A DNA stretch of 58,528 bases from Candidatus Hydrogenedentota bacterium (lineage in GTDB: Bacteria; Hydrogenedentota; Hydrogenedentia; Hydrogenedentales; CAITNO01), in NCBI GenBank assembly GCA_903893795.1, contig CAITNO010000125.1:1-58528 (forward strand), given 5' to 3'. Positions 1 through 9,100 of this stretch are shown piece after piece; within the stretch, counting starts at the first letter, position 1; each line of letters opens with the position of its first letter. The position numbers and the translations under genes were made by a program. The notes under the pieces were generated by a model. It searched no databases. It had not been told where the DNA came from and saw nothing but the letters and a program-made list of their open reading frames with translations.

Positions 1-2
1 CA

Positions 3-64
3 GCCACCATTTCCAACGCAGCGACCTGTTCGAATAAGTCGAGCCATTGGTTGGAAATGGTGGC
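3..64. repeat. 15-bp perfect inverted repeat with 32-nt loop
   Basis: The arm GCCACCATTTCCAAC at 3-17 is exactly complementary to 50-64. It lies downstream of the frameshifted gene at 124-1697 (minus strand), so it could act as a hairpin after that gene, but there is no T-run. Its function is unknown. Confidence 0.6.
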
Positions 65-92
65 AGTCCCCCTGCGGCCGCAATGATGATCC

Positions 93-113
93 TCGCTCGC
101 AATGACGGTAGAA
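93..113. repeat. Partial copy of the GCTCGCAATGAC palindromic repeat
   Basis: The 12 nt GCTCGCAATGAC at 95-106 match, in reverse complement, the outer arm of the complete inverted element at 36340-36431. This looks like a truncated half-copy. Confidence 0.45.
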
Positions 114-123
114 CGTGCGCTGC

Positions 124-1697
124 TTACGGCAGATCCAGCTTCGCGTCGGCGCGGAGTTCGCCGTTCTCGCAGGCGGCCAGCAGGCTCAGTTCCTTGACGT
201 GGCCTGCGCTGTCGAGGTAGGGCTGGGCGGTCTTGAGGAAGCTTTCCACAGTCTGTCCGCGCATGAGGTGGAACTGGGCCAGTTCCTTTCCCATGTCCAC
301 GACAGCCTGCACCGCAGGCTTGGGCCGCACGCAAAGGTAGAGGTTGCCCTTGGTTTCCAGATTGGCGGCCGGGGGGGCGGCGGTCATTTCGGTCACCGTG
401 GTGAGGCTGGTGCTGAAGAGGACGCCGTCTTTCTGGACGGCGAAGCTGGGCTTCATGGACGGACCGCCGACCATGGGCAGGTAGACCAGTTTCTTCTCCG
501 CATCGACCCGGGGAACGGTGTCAATGGAGGGTGTTTCGGCGGGTGCGGTTGGGGGCGCCAGAATCAACGCCGCCAGGGCGACCACACCGCCGTCCACCGA
601 ACCGGCCAGAATCGGCACGGGCATCATGTCATTGAGGTCGATGCCCGTCCAGGAGAGGCGCAGACCGCTTCCCGCGCCGCGCAAAATCCCCTGCACGAGG
701 GCGGCCGCAGACGCGAATTCGGCGGAGACCGGTGGGGGGGCGGTGCCGAGCCACAGGTTGGCCAGGTCCTCCTGTCCGAAGGCCTTGGCCAACTGGAGCA
801 GCGTATCGTTCAGGGGCTTGCCGAAATCGGCGGAGAGCATGACGCATCCGTCCGGCGCGGCGCGCAGGTCGCGCGGGGTGGCCCCTTCCAGCAGTCCGGC
901 AAAGCGCTGTTTCCAGGCGTCGCCGACCTGCGCCTTCACCGAGGCGCGGACGGAGGCCGGTTCCAGCCACAGGGAGAACTGCGCCGTGTCGAAGGTGCCT
1001 TTCAACTCGGGCACGGCCGCCGGGTCAACGCGGCCGTAGAGGTCGGCGCCCGCGGCCGCCTTGGACCATTCGGCCACGGCCGCCTGGCCCGCGGCCTCTT
1101 CGGCGTCCAGCGTGAGCGCATGGGCCAGGGTGCGGCGCGACGGGCTGGCCAGCAGCACCCGGCCGCGCACGGCATAGTAGAGCGACGCCTCGGGCACCAC
1201 GCGCAGATGGAGGCCGCCCGCGTTGTCCGATTTGACCATGGGCAGCAAATGGATGATTTGCTCGGCCAGGCAACCGATGCGGGTCATGCGCGTGACGACA
1301 AGCACATCGCTGAAGTCGTCGGGACGGGAACTGGACCAGTGGCTGATGCCGGTGCTGAGATTGTTGAGCAGCCATTTTGGCAGCGGGGGATTGGCGGAAA
1401 GCTTGGCAAACCCGGCGCGGGTGGCGTCGCCCGCGGGCAGCAGTTCCCACAGGCGCGACGCGCCGAGCATCTCCTGCTTGCGCATCACATCGACCACGCA
1501 GGCCTGGAACGGGCGGTCTTGGGAATGAGGGACCCCATCGCGTAGTTGTCGCGGCTGAGCCACAGCGCGGCCACCGCCGCCAGCAACACCAGAAAAAGCA
1601 CACCCCGGCCGATGCGTCCGGCCGCGCGCCGCCGCAAATCGCGGCGCCGTTTGCGCAGGTTGCCGCCCATGGAAAAATTGCGAATCACGTCACTCAT
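124..1697 (-). CDS. Membrane-anchored hypothetical protein, frameshifted near 1520
   Basis: The family was not recognised. The first about 59 codons, starting with ATG at 1697, encode a basic N-terminus and one membrane segment (VLFLVLLAAVAALWL), then SLIPKTAR and a stop at 1485. The long second part (PFQACVVDVMRKQ... to the stop at 124) is one frame away, and the two parts join naturally around 1510-1530. A single lost base explains this; no slippery heptamer is visible, so programmed frameshifting is unlikely. The joined product would be about 525 residues, with a cytoplasmic tail, one transmembrane helix and a large extracytoplasmic domain. The ATG sits 7 bp from the upstream ceramidase-like gene, and an AAGGAG ribosome site overlaps that gene's stop, so the two are probably co-translated. 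It may be an assembly error or a real mutation. Confidence 0.6.
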
Positions 1698-1703
1698 GGG
1701 AGC

Positions 1704-4049
1704 CTACTCCTTCACGGAGATCGTGTTGTACGGGCCGATCGCCCCGTCCTTGCCCGGAAAGGCCACGTACATCTTGCCGCTCTTGGGCACAAACACCACA
1801 CTGTGCCGGGTTTGGCTGTTGAACACGGTGGACAGCCCCTCCTTGCCGGCCTCCTTGTCGCCGAGAATGTGCTGCATCTCGCGGTCGCCCACGATGCGTT
1901 TTTCCGACGCCATCGCCAGGACGCGCGCGTAGCGGCTGCGCGCCGCCTCGTCCGCCGAGGAGGAGGCCGGGTCGATTCCCATCAGCACCCCCTCCTTCTC
2001 GATGCGCCGCACCGTCACGGTCGCCCCATACTCGACCACGGCGGCGTAGGGCTTGGGTGTTTTCCCTTCGAAGCCCGCCACAAGCACATGCACGCCGCGG
2101 ATATGCTCCTGCGCTACGAGTGCCGCCAGCGCGGGTTCGTACTTGTCCTTGGTTTGCAGGATGTCGCGCAGCACCATCTCGATGGGCGGTCCCTGTTTCG
2201 CCGGTGCAGGCACGCCGGGCATGCGCTCGACGCACACCACGAGCCCGGCATCGTTCATGCCGGTGAACACCCCGGCGTTCCAGGTGAATCCGACCTGCAC
2301 ATATTTGTGGCCTTCGGTCGGCGAAACCCGGGTGACCACCGGCTGTTCGTCAAAAGCCCAGTCGAGGTTGCGCGCGACCAGCAGATCGTCGGCGCCCGCG
2401 CGCACACCCGTCGTGGCAAACATGGTGCACAGCGGCGTGGCGAACAGGGGCGTCTTGTTTTCAAGCGCGCCAAAGGTGGTGGCGTTTTGCAGCAGCCACA
2501 TGGCGTCAAAGGGAAGGCCCGCGCCGTCGGCAAGCCCCTCGATCTCGCGGAAGGCGGTGTCGGGCACGCCCTTGAGCAGCGGCCGCGCCGCCATGCCCAT
2601 CATCGGCACCAGCAGCGTGGTCGGGTCGAAGAACTTGGGCAGTTTCGCCCAGACACTGTCGGGCGGATACCACGCGCCCGAGGCGACGGGCTGGTAGATG
2701 CGGCTGTCGTAGCGCAGTTTCAGGTCTTCCTGGAAGACCCGGCCGCGGGCCAGGCCGACCGCGTAGGGGTCGCCTGCGAGGCTGAACAAAAGGCCGCCCT
2801 TGATTTCCTGGGGCTGTGGGGGCTCGGCCATGGGCGGGTCTGGAAGGGCTTCGCCCTTGCTCATGAGCCGGGTGAATTCCTTGTAGAACCAGTCCTCCAT
2901 GCGCGGGCCGAAGAAGGACATGGACGCCTCGTAGTTCAGCTCGGTGTAGAGCGGCTTGGGCGTGAAGTACATGATGTAATTGTTGGCCAGGCCCACGGTG
3001 AACTGGGCCTTGTAGCCCCGCGCCAGCGCGCGGTTGCGCAGTTCGAGGGCGATCTCCACGCAGGGTTCGCCGGGGATGAAGGTCATCAGCAGGTCGTTGA
3101 TCTCCAGCGTCTGCAGGAAGACCTTGTCCGGCTGCAACGTGCTGGCGAGGGTCAGCGGCAGTTTCGGTTCGGCCGAGTTGATCTTGAGCGTGGCCTCGCC
3201 GCAGGCGATGTTGTTGATGGCCTCCTTCACCCGGTAGGCCAGCGCGTGCCCGAGCGCCTCGGTGCGGCCCCAGCCCGACTTGCCCTCGGGGTTGCCGACG
3301 GTCTGGTTGCCTTCCGCGCCGTTCAGGAAGAGGGCGACGCAGTCGGGGGAAGTCAGTTCCTCCATCTCCTTGTAATAGAAGCCCGGATAGTCGGCGGAGA
3401 ACTGGTAGTGCTCCGGCCCGTCGCCGACCGTGGTGGGGTGTCCGGCCATGTTGGCCACCACGCTGATGGGCTTGCCGTCGGCGTCCTCGACCAGGATGAC
3501 GCCGATTTGCTCGTCCATCGGCCCGCCCGAAACGCGGCGGTTGCCAGTGAGTGCGGTCTGCTTGGCCGTGCCGAATCCGATGGCGGCGCGCCGGTGGCTG
3601 TCATAGGCCTGGCGCATGGCCTGGGTGATGGCGATGGCCGTCGATTCCAGCACTCCGGGGATGAAGCGCCCCGAAACGGCGCGCATGATGAGGTTGGGCG
3701 TCATGCCGCCCTGGCCGTTGTGCGTGTGGGTGGCGCAGAGGATGACGTTCTCGCGCGGGACGACGTCCGGCGCCAGTTCCAGCACTCGCGCGCGCAGTTC
3801 GGGGTTGATGGCCACCAGGTCCACGTTTACCAGGAAGAGCCGCGTGGTGCCGTCGTCCAGAAACAGCGCCCGGGCCCACAGGGGGTCGTGAACGCCCGTC
3901 GAACTGCGTCCCATCCGGTCCCCGTAGCCGTTGAGCGGGGTGCCGATGGGCGCGGTGATGTCCGCCTTCCCCGCACCCGCTTCCAGCGCGCCCGCGGCGA
4001 GCGGAATCGTCCATGCGGCCAGCAAGGCCGCGATCCAGTGCCTGATCAT
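1704..4049 (-). CDS. Neutral ceramidase-like domain fused to a C45 (AAT-type) Ntn-hydrolase domain
   Basis: 781 residues from ATG 4049, chosen because it begins a signal peptide (MIRHWIAALLAAWTIPLAAGA); an in-frame extension to 4283 has no signal-like sequence. Residues about 22-400 resemble neutral/alkaline non-lysosomal ceramidases: GKADITAPIG, the zinc-site motif THTHNG (108-112) and GHPTT (H204). Residues about 420-781 resemble the acyl-CoA:6-aminopenicillanate acyltransferase / penicillin V acylase family (peptidase C45): GLARGR, then LCTMFATTG with Cys541 as the likely nucleophile, then ARNLDWAF. Both families cleave N-acyl amide bonds, so this looks like a secreted bifunctional amidase. 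The C45 nucleophile normally becomes N-terminal by autocleavage, which would split the polypeptide before Cys541; whether this happens here is unknown. It is coupled to the frameshifted gene downstream. Confidence 0.85.
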   Translation of the reverse strand: MIRHWIAALLAAWTIPLAAGALEAGAGKADITAPIGTPLNGYGDRMGRSSTGVHDPLWARALFLDDGTTRLFLVNVDLVAINPELRARVLELAPDVVPRENVILCATHTHNGQGGMTPNLIMRAVSGRFIPGVLESTAIAITQAMRQAYDSHRRAAIGFGTAKQTALTGNRRVSGGPMDEQIGVILVEDADGKPISVVANMAGHPTTVGDGPEHYQFSADYPGFYYKEMEELTSPDCVALFLNGAEGNQTVGNPEGKSGWGRTEALGHALAYRVKEAINNIACGEATLKINSAEPKLPLTLASTLQPDKVFLQTLEINDLLMTFIPGEPCVEIALELRNRALARGYKAQFTVGLANNYIMYFTPKPLYTELNYEASMSFFGPRMEDWFYKEFTRLMSKGEALPDPPMAEPPQPQEIKGGLLFSLAGDPYAVGLARGRVFQEDLKLRYDSRIYQPVASGAWYPPDSVWAKLPKFFDPTTLLVPMMGMAARPLLKGVPDTAFREIEGLADGAGLPFDAMWLLQNATTFGALENKTPLFATPLCTMFATTGVRAGADDLLVARNLDWAFDEQPVVTRVSPTEGHKYVQVGFTWNAGVFTGMNDAGLVVCVERMPGVPAPAKQGPPIEMVLRDILQTKDKYEPALAALVAQEHIRGVHVLVAGFEGKTPKPYAAVVEYGATVTVRRIEKEGVLMGIDPASSSADEAARSRYARVLAMASEKRIVGDREMQHILGDKEAGKEGLSTVFNSQTRHSVVFVPKSGKMYVAFPGKDGAIGPYNTISVKE

Positions 4050-4285
4050 ATTGCGAAAGTTCCGGTGTGTTGTCGTGATGCCGTCAGCGTGGGAATAATC
4101 ACCCTGCCACCGTCCCCATAACAGGACACGGTGCCGTCCGCAAAGTGTAGCACGGACAGGGGCGGAGCCAAAAACCAACACCGCAGGGGACGGACACCTG
4201 TTCCAGCCAAAGCCTCGGATTTCACGCGCGGAAACAGGCGGCAATGTTATACTTCGGGAGAATCGTCCAACGGAGCACCGCATTC

Positions 4286-5095
4286 ATGGTAAAGGCACGG
4301 CGCGCTATAACCATCTGTCTGGGAGCGATGGGGGTGGTGTGCCTGTGTCTGACCGCCGGGCCGACCATGGCGGCGGCAAAGTCCGGAGTGATGCTCCGCT
4401 TTGGCAGCGTGTCCACCGCGTCCGGCGCGGTGGCGTCCGTGCCGGTGACGGCGTCATGGGCGGGGTTGGCGGGGGAGCCTTCCACGCTGGTGCTGCATGC
4501 TGCCTGGGATGCGGACTGGATCACATTGTCCGGCGTTTCGCCCGGTCCGGCGCTGTCGGGCTCGGGCAAGCAGTTTGACTTCGAACCGCACGGAAAGTCG
4601 GTTGTGATTCTTGTCTACGGGGGCCAGAGCGCACTGCCGCAGGCGGAATTGGTCCATCTAAACTTCCAAGTGAGCCCTTCCGCCAAGGTGGGTGCGTCGA
4701 CCGTGGTGCGCGACACGGCCACGACTGCCTCCGACGCGGCGGGGAACGCCATTTCCTTGAGTGTCGCAGACGGCGCTGTGACGGTGACCCAAGGGCCCAA
4801 GCCGCATTCTGCAGACTACAACCAAGACTGGAGTATCTCCCTGTCCGAAGTGCTGCGGATGGTGCAGCTTCACAATGTCGGCTCGTTCCACTGCGACGCC
4901 TCCACGGAGGATGGTTATGCGGCCGGTCCGGGAGACCAGAGTTGCACCCCCCACGACAGTGACTACATTCCCAGCGACTGGGCGATTTCCCTTTCGGAAC
5001 TGATGCGCATCATCCAGTTCTACAATGCGCCCAATGGCAGCTACCACCTGCAGTCCGGCACAGAAGACGGCTATGCTCCGGGAGTGGCGCCGTAA
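4286..5095 (+). CDS. Secreted cohesin-like protein with two dockerin-like repeats
   Basis: 269 residues from ATG 4286, which has a GGAG about 10 nt upstream and starts a signal peptide ending near TMAAA. An in-frame start at 4244 adds 14 residues of no obvious use. Residues about 32-170 are a beta-rich cohesin-like domain (SGAVASVPVTASW, then ALPQAELVHLNFQV). Residues about 180-269 hold two copies of a dockerin-like unit: SADYNQDWSISLSEVLRMVQ and SDYIPSDWAISLSELMRIIQ. Each is followed by a TEDGYA.G tail. The D-x-N-x-D-x-x-I-S-L-S pattern resembles a calcium-binding dockerin/EF-hand loop. Presumably exported and calcium-stabilised; its partner is unknown. It is divergent from the ceramidase-like gene. 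Confidence 0.75.
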   Translation: MVKARRAITICLGAMGVVCLCLTAGPTMAAAKSGVMLRFGSVSTASGAVASVPVTASWAGLAGEPSTLVLHAAWDADWITLSGVSPGPALSGSGKQFDFEPHGKSVVILVYGGQSALPQAELVHLNFQVSPSAKVGASTVVRDTATTASDAAGNAISLSVADGAVTVTQGPKPHSADYNQDWSISLSEVLRMVQLHNVGSFHCDASTEDGYAAGPGDQSCTPHDSDYIPSDWAISLSELMRIIQFYNAPNGSYHLQSGTEDGYAPGVAP

Positions 5096-5098
5096 TTC

Positions 5099-5133
5099 AC
5101 TGGGAGCGCCGGCATCCCTGCCGGCTTTTCTTG
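5099..5133. repeat. GGGAGCGCCGGCATCCCTGC palindromic repeat, single copy
   Basis: This is a copy of the family found at 6055-6088, 14748-14814 and 42914-42966. It contains the inner palindrome GCCGGCATCCCTGCCGGC. It lies 3 nt after the stop of the dockerin-like gene. Confidence 0.75.
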
Positions 5134-5149
5134 GGATCAAGGTAGTGCT

Positions 5150-5193
5150 GTAGGGTGCTGTGGAGTGGCGCAAAGCGCCACGGAACGCACCGC
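5150..5193. repeat. GTAGGGTGC / ACGCACC palindromic repeat
   Basis: It contains the hairpin TGGCGCAAAGCGCCA (7-bp... arms TGGCG/CGCCA with flanks). It is related in reverse complement to 21321-21366, where the same GGTGCGTT...CACCCTAC frame surrounds a different core hairpin. Confidence 0.6.
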
Positions 5194-5264
5194 TGTGGAA
5201 ACGCGGCCCCCTTGTAGGATAATGGTGTGTCTATTCAAAGACCCGTAATGAGGAGGAGCCTGTT

Positions 5265-5966
5265 GTGTTTGGAAGGTACAGGGACAAAACATACGACGTC
5301 GTTGAAGCGGACATGACATCCGAGGGCTTGGAACGGGTTCGCGCAAAGTTCGACCACCTCTGTGAATGCTACGTGCCCAACGACACCGACGCACTTCGGA
5401 AACTGTTCTCCCTGAAGCGGATATCCCGGTGTTACACATTTCTTCCCGCCGACATGTCGGCTGAGCTTCGGCAGTTCGTGCTTTCACAAGAAGGTGGTTG
5501 CTGGGAAATCGATCACTTTGCCGAAAATGTGATTGTTCGGGCCCCCAATATTGTCGGCGGCACGATGGTTTGGAGATATGTGTCGCAATACTGTCTCAAG
5601 GAGAGACTGTTGCAGTTTCTACGCTCCGATACTCGGAACATTTGCGTATTGGGAGGAGGATACGACGGCGAGGCGATTGAAAGGCATTCTCAAGACTGCA
5701 ATGGAACTTGGAGAATTGGCGATTTACTCTGTTTTGGAGAGGTGATGCTGAAAGACGCAATACCCATGGTATTGGATTCCGAATACTTCGACACATTTGG
5801 GTTCATGACCAGATTGCCCGCTATGCTGCCTGACGTGGAGCAATTGCCAGCTCTTAGTTCCGCAAACCAGCACGCTGACGAGGTTATACTTGCAAGTTCT
5901 CATATTTTCATGGAAATGCACCAGGGGGAGTCAATCTGCATAATGGACCTGGCAGCAAATCTCTAG
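5265..5966 (+). CDS. Orphan hypothetical protein
   Basis: 233 residues. The GTG start at 5265 is set by a near-ideal AGGAGGAG at 5251-5258. The product looks soluble, with no signal peptide or membrane helix and with several cysteines (CECY, SRCY, GGCW, QYC, DCNG). I recognise no domain. By eye the codon use is less GC-rich than the flanking genes, with more A/T-ending codons. It is isolated and flanked on both sides by palindromic repeats (5099-5193 and 6021-6088), so recent acquisition is plausible. Immunity-type proteins of contact-dependent systems are often solitary, low-GC genes of this size, but nothing in the sequence demonstrates that role. Confidence 0.75.
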   Translation: MFGRYRDKTYDVVEADMTSEGLERVRAKFDHLCECYVPNDTDALRKLFSLKRISRCYTFLPADMSAELRQFVLSQEGGCWEIDHFAENVIVRAPNIVGGTMVWRYVSQYCLKERLLQFLRSDTRNICVLGGGYDGEAIERHSQDCNGTWRIGDLLCFGEVMLKDAIPMVLDSEYFDTFGFMTRLPAMLPDVEQLPALSSANQHADEVILASSHIFMEMHQGESICIMDLAANL

Positions 5967-6020
5967 CGTGCAGACCATGCGCCATCACCCGTATGGACGG
6001 CATACGATCCGTAGAGCGCC

Positions 6021-6088
6021 TCGACAGGGGGCGGAGCGCCCCGCGTTGGCCCCCAGAAGAGCCGGCAGGGATGCCGGCGCTCCCAGTG
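6021..6088. repeat. Composite palindromic repeat (GGAGCGCCCCGC plus GCCGGCAGGGATGCCGGC)
   Basis: The right half, 6055-6088, is the reverse complement of the repeat at 5099-5133. The left half carries GGAGCGCCCCGCGTTGGCCC, which resembles the sequence at 7222-7290 inside ileS. The pair at 5099 and 6088 brackets the orphan gene in inverted orientation. Confidence 0.7.
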
Positions 6089-6104
6089 TCCGAACGGCAA
6101 CTCT

Positions 6105-9100
6105 TTACGGCGTCATCAGCACCGTGACTTCACCCGCCTCGGTCTCGCCCGTGCGGCCGCCTTCGGGCGGCGTGTCCACGTAGCGGACGGTGCGGGCGAG
6201 GACGGTTTCGGAAATGGATGCCTCGAACTGGCGCAGCACTTCTTCCAGCGTTTTGTCGGCGGCATGCACCGCGATTTCGACGCGGGCGTCGTAGGCGACG
6301 TTCTGCTCTTTGCGCAGGTCCTGCACGATGCGCACGAAATCGCGCACCCAGCCCTCGTGGCGCAGTTCCTCGGTGATCTCCGTGGAGAGCACCACGACCA
6401 TGTTGGTGCTTTGCGCGGCGGCAAAGCCTGGCTTGGTCTGGAGCCGCACATCGACGTCCTCGCCGCCGAGTTCGATGGTCTCGCCGTCTATGTCGAGATG
6501 AATCGCGCCAGTGTCGCGCATCTGCGCGAAGAAGGCCGCGCCCGAGCCCTGCGACAGGGCCGCGCCCACCTTTTTCACCTTGGCCCCGCACTTGGGGCCG
6601 AGGACCTTGAAGTTCGGCTTGACCTCGTAGGTCACGTATTCGTCGGGCGTTTCGCTGAAGGCGATTTCCTTGATGTTCAGTTCCTCAATCAACAGGTCGC
6701 CATGGCGCAGCAGCGCTTCGCGGAAACGCTCGGACGCCAAGATGATCTGGCAGTGGCCCAGTGGCTGGCGCACCTTGAGGTTGGCCGTGCGGCGGGCGCT
6801 CAGGCCCAGGTTCACCGCGTCGCGGGTCAGCGCCATGTCCTCGATGAGCGACCAGTCCAGCGTAGACTTGTCGGCCTGCGGGAAATTGGAAAGATGCACA
6901 CTGTCCGGCGCGCCCGGAAGCGGCCCGGCCAGATTGCGCCAGGTGGTCTCGGCGAAGAAGGGGGTGAACGGCGCCATCATCTGAGCCAGCTTGAGCAGGC
7001 ATTCGTAAAGCGTCCAGTAGGCGTTCGTTTTGTCCTGCGACCAAGTGCTTGCCCAGAAGCGGGAACGGCTCCGGCGCACGTACCAGTTTGACATGCCGTC
7101 GAGGAATTCGGTCAGCGCCCGCGCGGCAGGATAGGTTTCGTAGTTGTCCATCGCCTCGCGCACGGCGACAACGGTGCGCTGCAGTTCGTTGAGTATCCAG
7201 CGGTCCAATTCGCCGCGCTCTTCGGCCGGGGCAAAGGCGGGGCGCTCGGCGCCCGCATTGGCGCGGGTCTCCGTGCCGGCGCAGCCCAGGCTCAGCAGCA
7301 GCCCGTCGGGCGCGTCAAAGGGGTCGAAGCCGTCGAGGTTCGCATAGATGGCGAAGAAGCTGTACACGTTGTACCAGCGCAGCATCATCTCGCGCTGGGC
7401 CTCCTCCACGTTGCGCTCGGTGAGCCGGATGGCGGTGGTTGGCGGGTTCTTTCCGATGAGGCTCCAGCGCAGCGCATCGGCGCCGTAGGCGTCGAAGAGT
7501 TCGTTCGGGTCCTTGTAGTTGCGCAGGCGCTTGGAGAGCTTCAGCCCGTCCTCGCCGTGCACCAGCCCGAGGCAGATGCAGTTCTTGAAGGGGTGAGGCC
7601 AGAGCGCCCGTTCCTCGCCAAAGACGACGGTGCTGATGGCCAGCAGGGCATAGAACCAGCCGCGCGTCTGGTCCAGTCCCTCGCTGATGAAGTCGGCCGG
7701 GAAGTGTGACTTGAGCAGTTCCTCAGAACCGGGCACGTGGGGGAAGCCCCACTGCGCGAAGGGCATGGAGCCGGCGTCGAACCACACGTCGATGACCTCC
7801 GTCACGCGGCGCATGCGCGCCGACGGGTCGAAGGGGCTCTGATAGGTGACGGCGTCGATGTAGGGCTTGTGCACCTTGAGGTGCTCGCTGAGGCTTGGGT
7901 CGGCCGCCTTGGCCTTTGCCCACACGTCCGTGCCCTGCACGTTGGTCCTTTCCAGCAATTCGGCATAGGAGGCGATGCACTCCATCTTGCCGGTCTTCTC
8001 ACAGACCCACACGGGCAATGGCGTACCCCAGTAGCGTTCGCGCGAGAGCGCCCAGTCTACGTTGTTCTCCAGGAAATTGCCGAAGCGCCCGTCGCGGATG
8101 TGCTCGGGCTGCCAGTTGATTTCATGGTTGTTCGCAACAAACTGCTCGATGAACTGCGAGGTGCGGATAAACCAGCTCTTGCGGGCGTACTGGATGAGCG
8201 GGTCGTTATCGGCACGCGGACAGAAGGGGTACGAGTGTTTGTACTGGTCATGCCGGAGAATCATGCCGCGCTCTTTCAGCAGGCGCATGATTCCCTTGTC
8301 GGCGGCCTTGCAGAACTGTCCCGCAATGGGCGCGCCGTCATAGGGATCTTTGTCGGTCACGCGCTCGTCAAAGGTGCCGTCGGGCTTGACGAAGCACAGG
8401 AAGCCGACACCCTGCTCCTTGCAGACGCGGTAGTCGTCCTCGCCGAAGGCGGGCGCGATGTGCACGATGCCCGTGCCGGTTTCGAGGTCGACAAAATCGC
8501 CGGGAACCACCTCCCAGCAGCGCACCGACTCGCCACCGCCTTCAATGTGCTCCGGTGTGCCGTAATTGAAAAGCGGCACATAGGTGAGTCCGAGCAGGTC
8601 GGCGCCTTTCACCGTGCGAATCACCTCGGCGCCCTCGCCGAAATACTTCTCCACCAGCGAAGCGGCCAGGATGAACACGGACCGGGTGTCGCCCTCGATC
8701 CGGTGCACCAGCGCATAGTCAATGTCCGCGCCGACGCAGGCGGCGCAGTTGCTCGACAGCGTCCACGGGGTGGTCGTCCACACGAGCAGGCTGGCGCGGC
8801 AGTCCAGGCCCAGCTTCGCGTGCGAAGCCTCGTCGAGGTCGAGCCGGACCGTGATGGCCGGGTCGTCGGTGTCGCGGTAACCTTCGCCCACCTCGCCCGC
8901 GGAAAGGGCCGTGCCGCCCTGTGCCCACCACCAGACCACCTTGTGGCCCTGGTAGAGCAGGCCGCGGTCAAAGAGCGTCTTCAGCGCCCACCACACGCTC
9001 TCCACGTAGCTCTGGTGGAAAGTGACATAGGCCTCGTCCAGGTTGACCCAGAAGCCGATGCGGTCTGTGAGGTCTTCCCATTCCTTCTGGTAGCGGAACA

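Noticed and set aside
3..64. Integron attC site
   Set aside because: No GTTRRRY-type core sites or integrase; only a simple inverted repeat.
1500..1540. Programmed -1 frameshift in the membrane-anchored protein
   Set aside because: No X-XXY-YYZ slippery heptamer or downstream pseudoknot was seen; a simple indel is more likely.
115..1545. Very long open frames antisense to real genes (also 1377-4121, 29319-32156, 7737-9620)
   Set aside because: They lie opposite well-supported genes, are rich in Arg/His/Gly/Gln as expected from the antisense of GC-rich codons, and show no domain or ribosome site.
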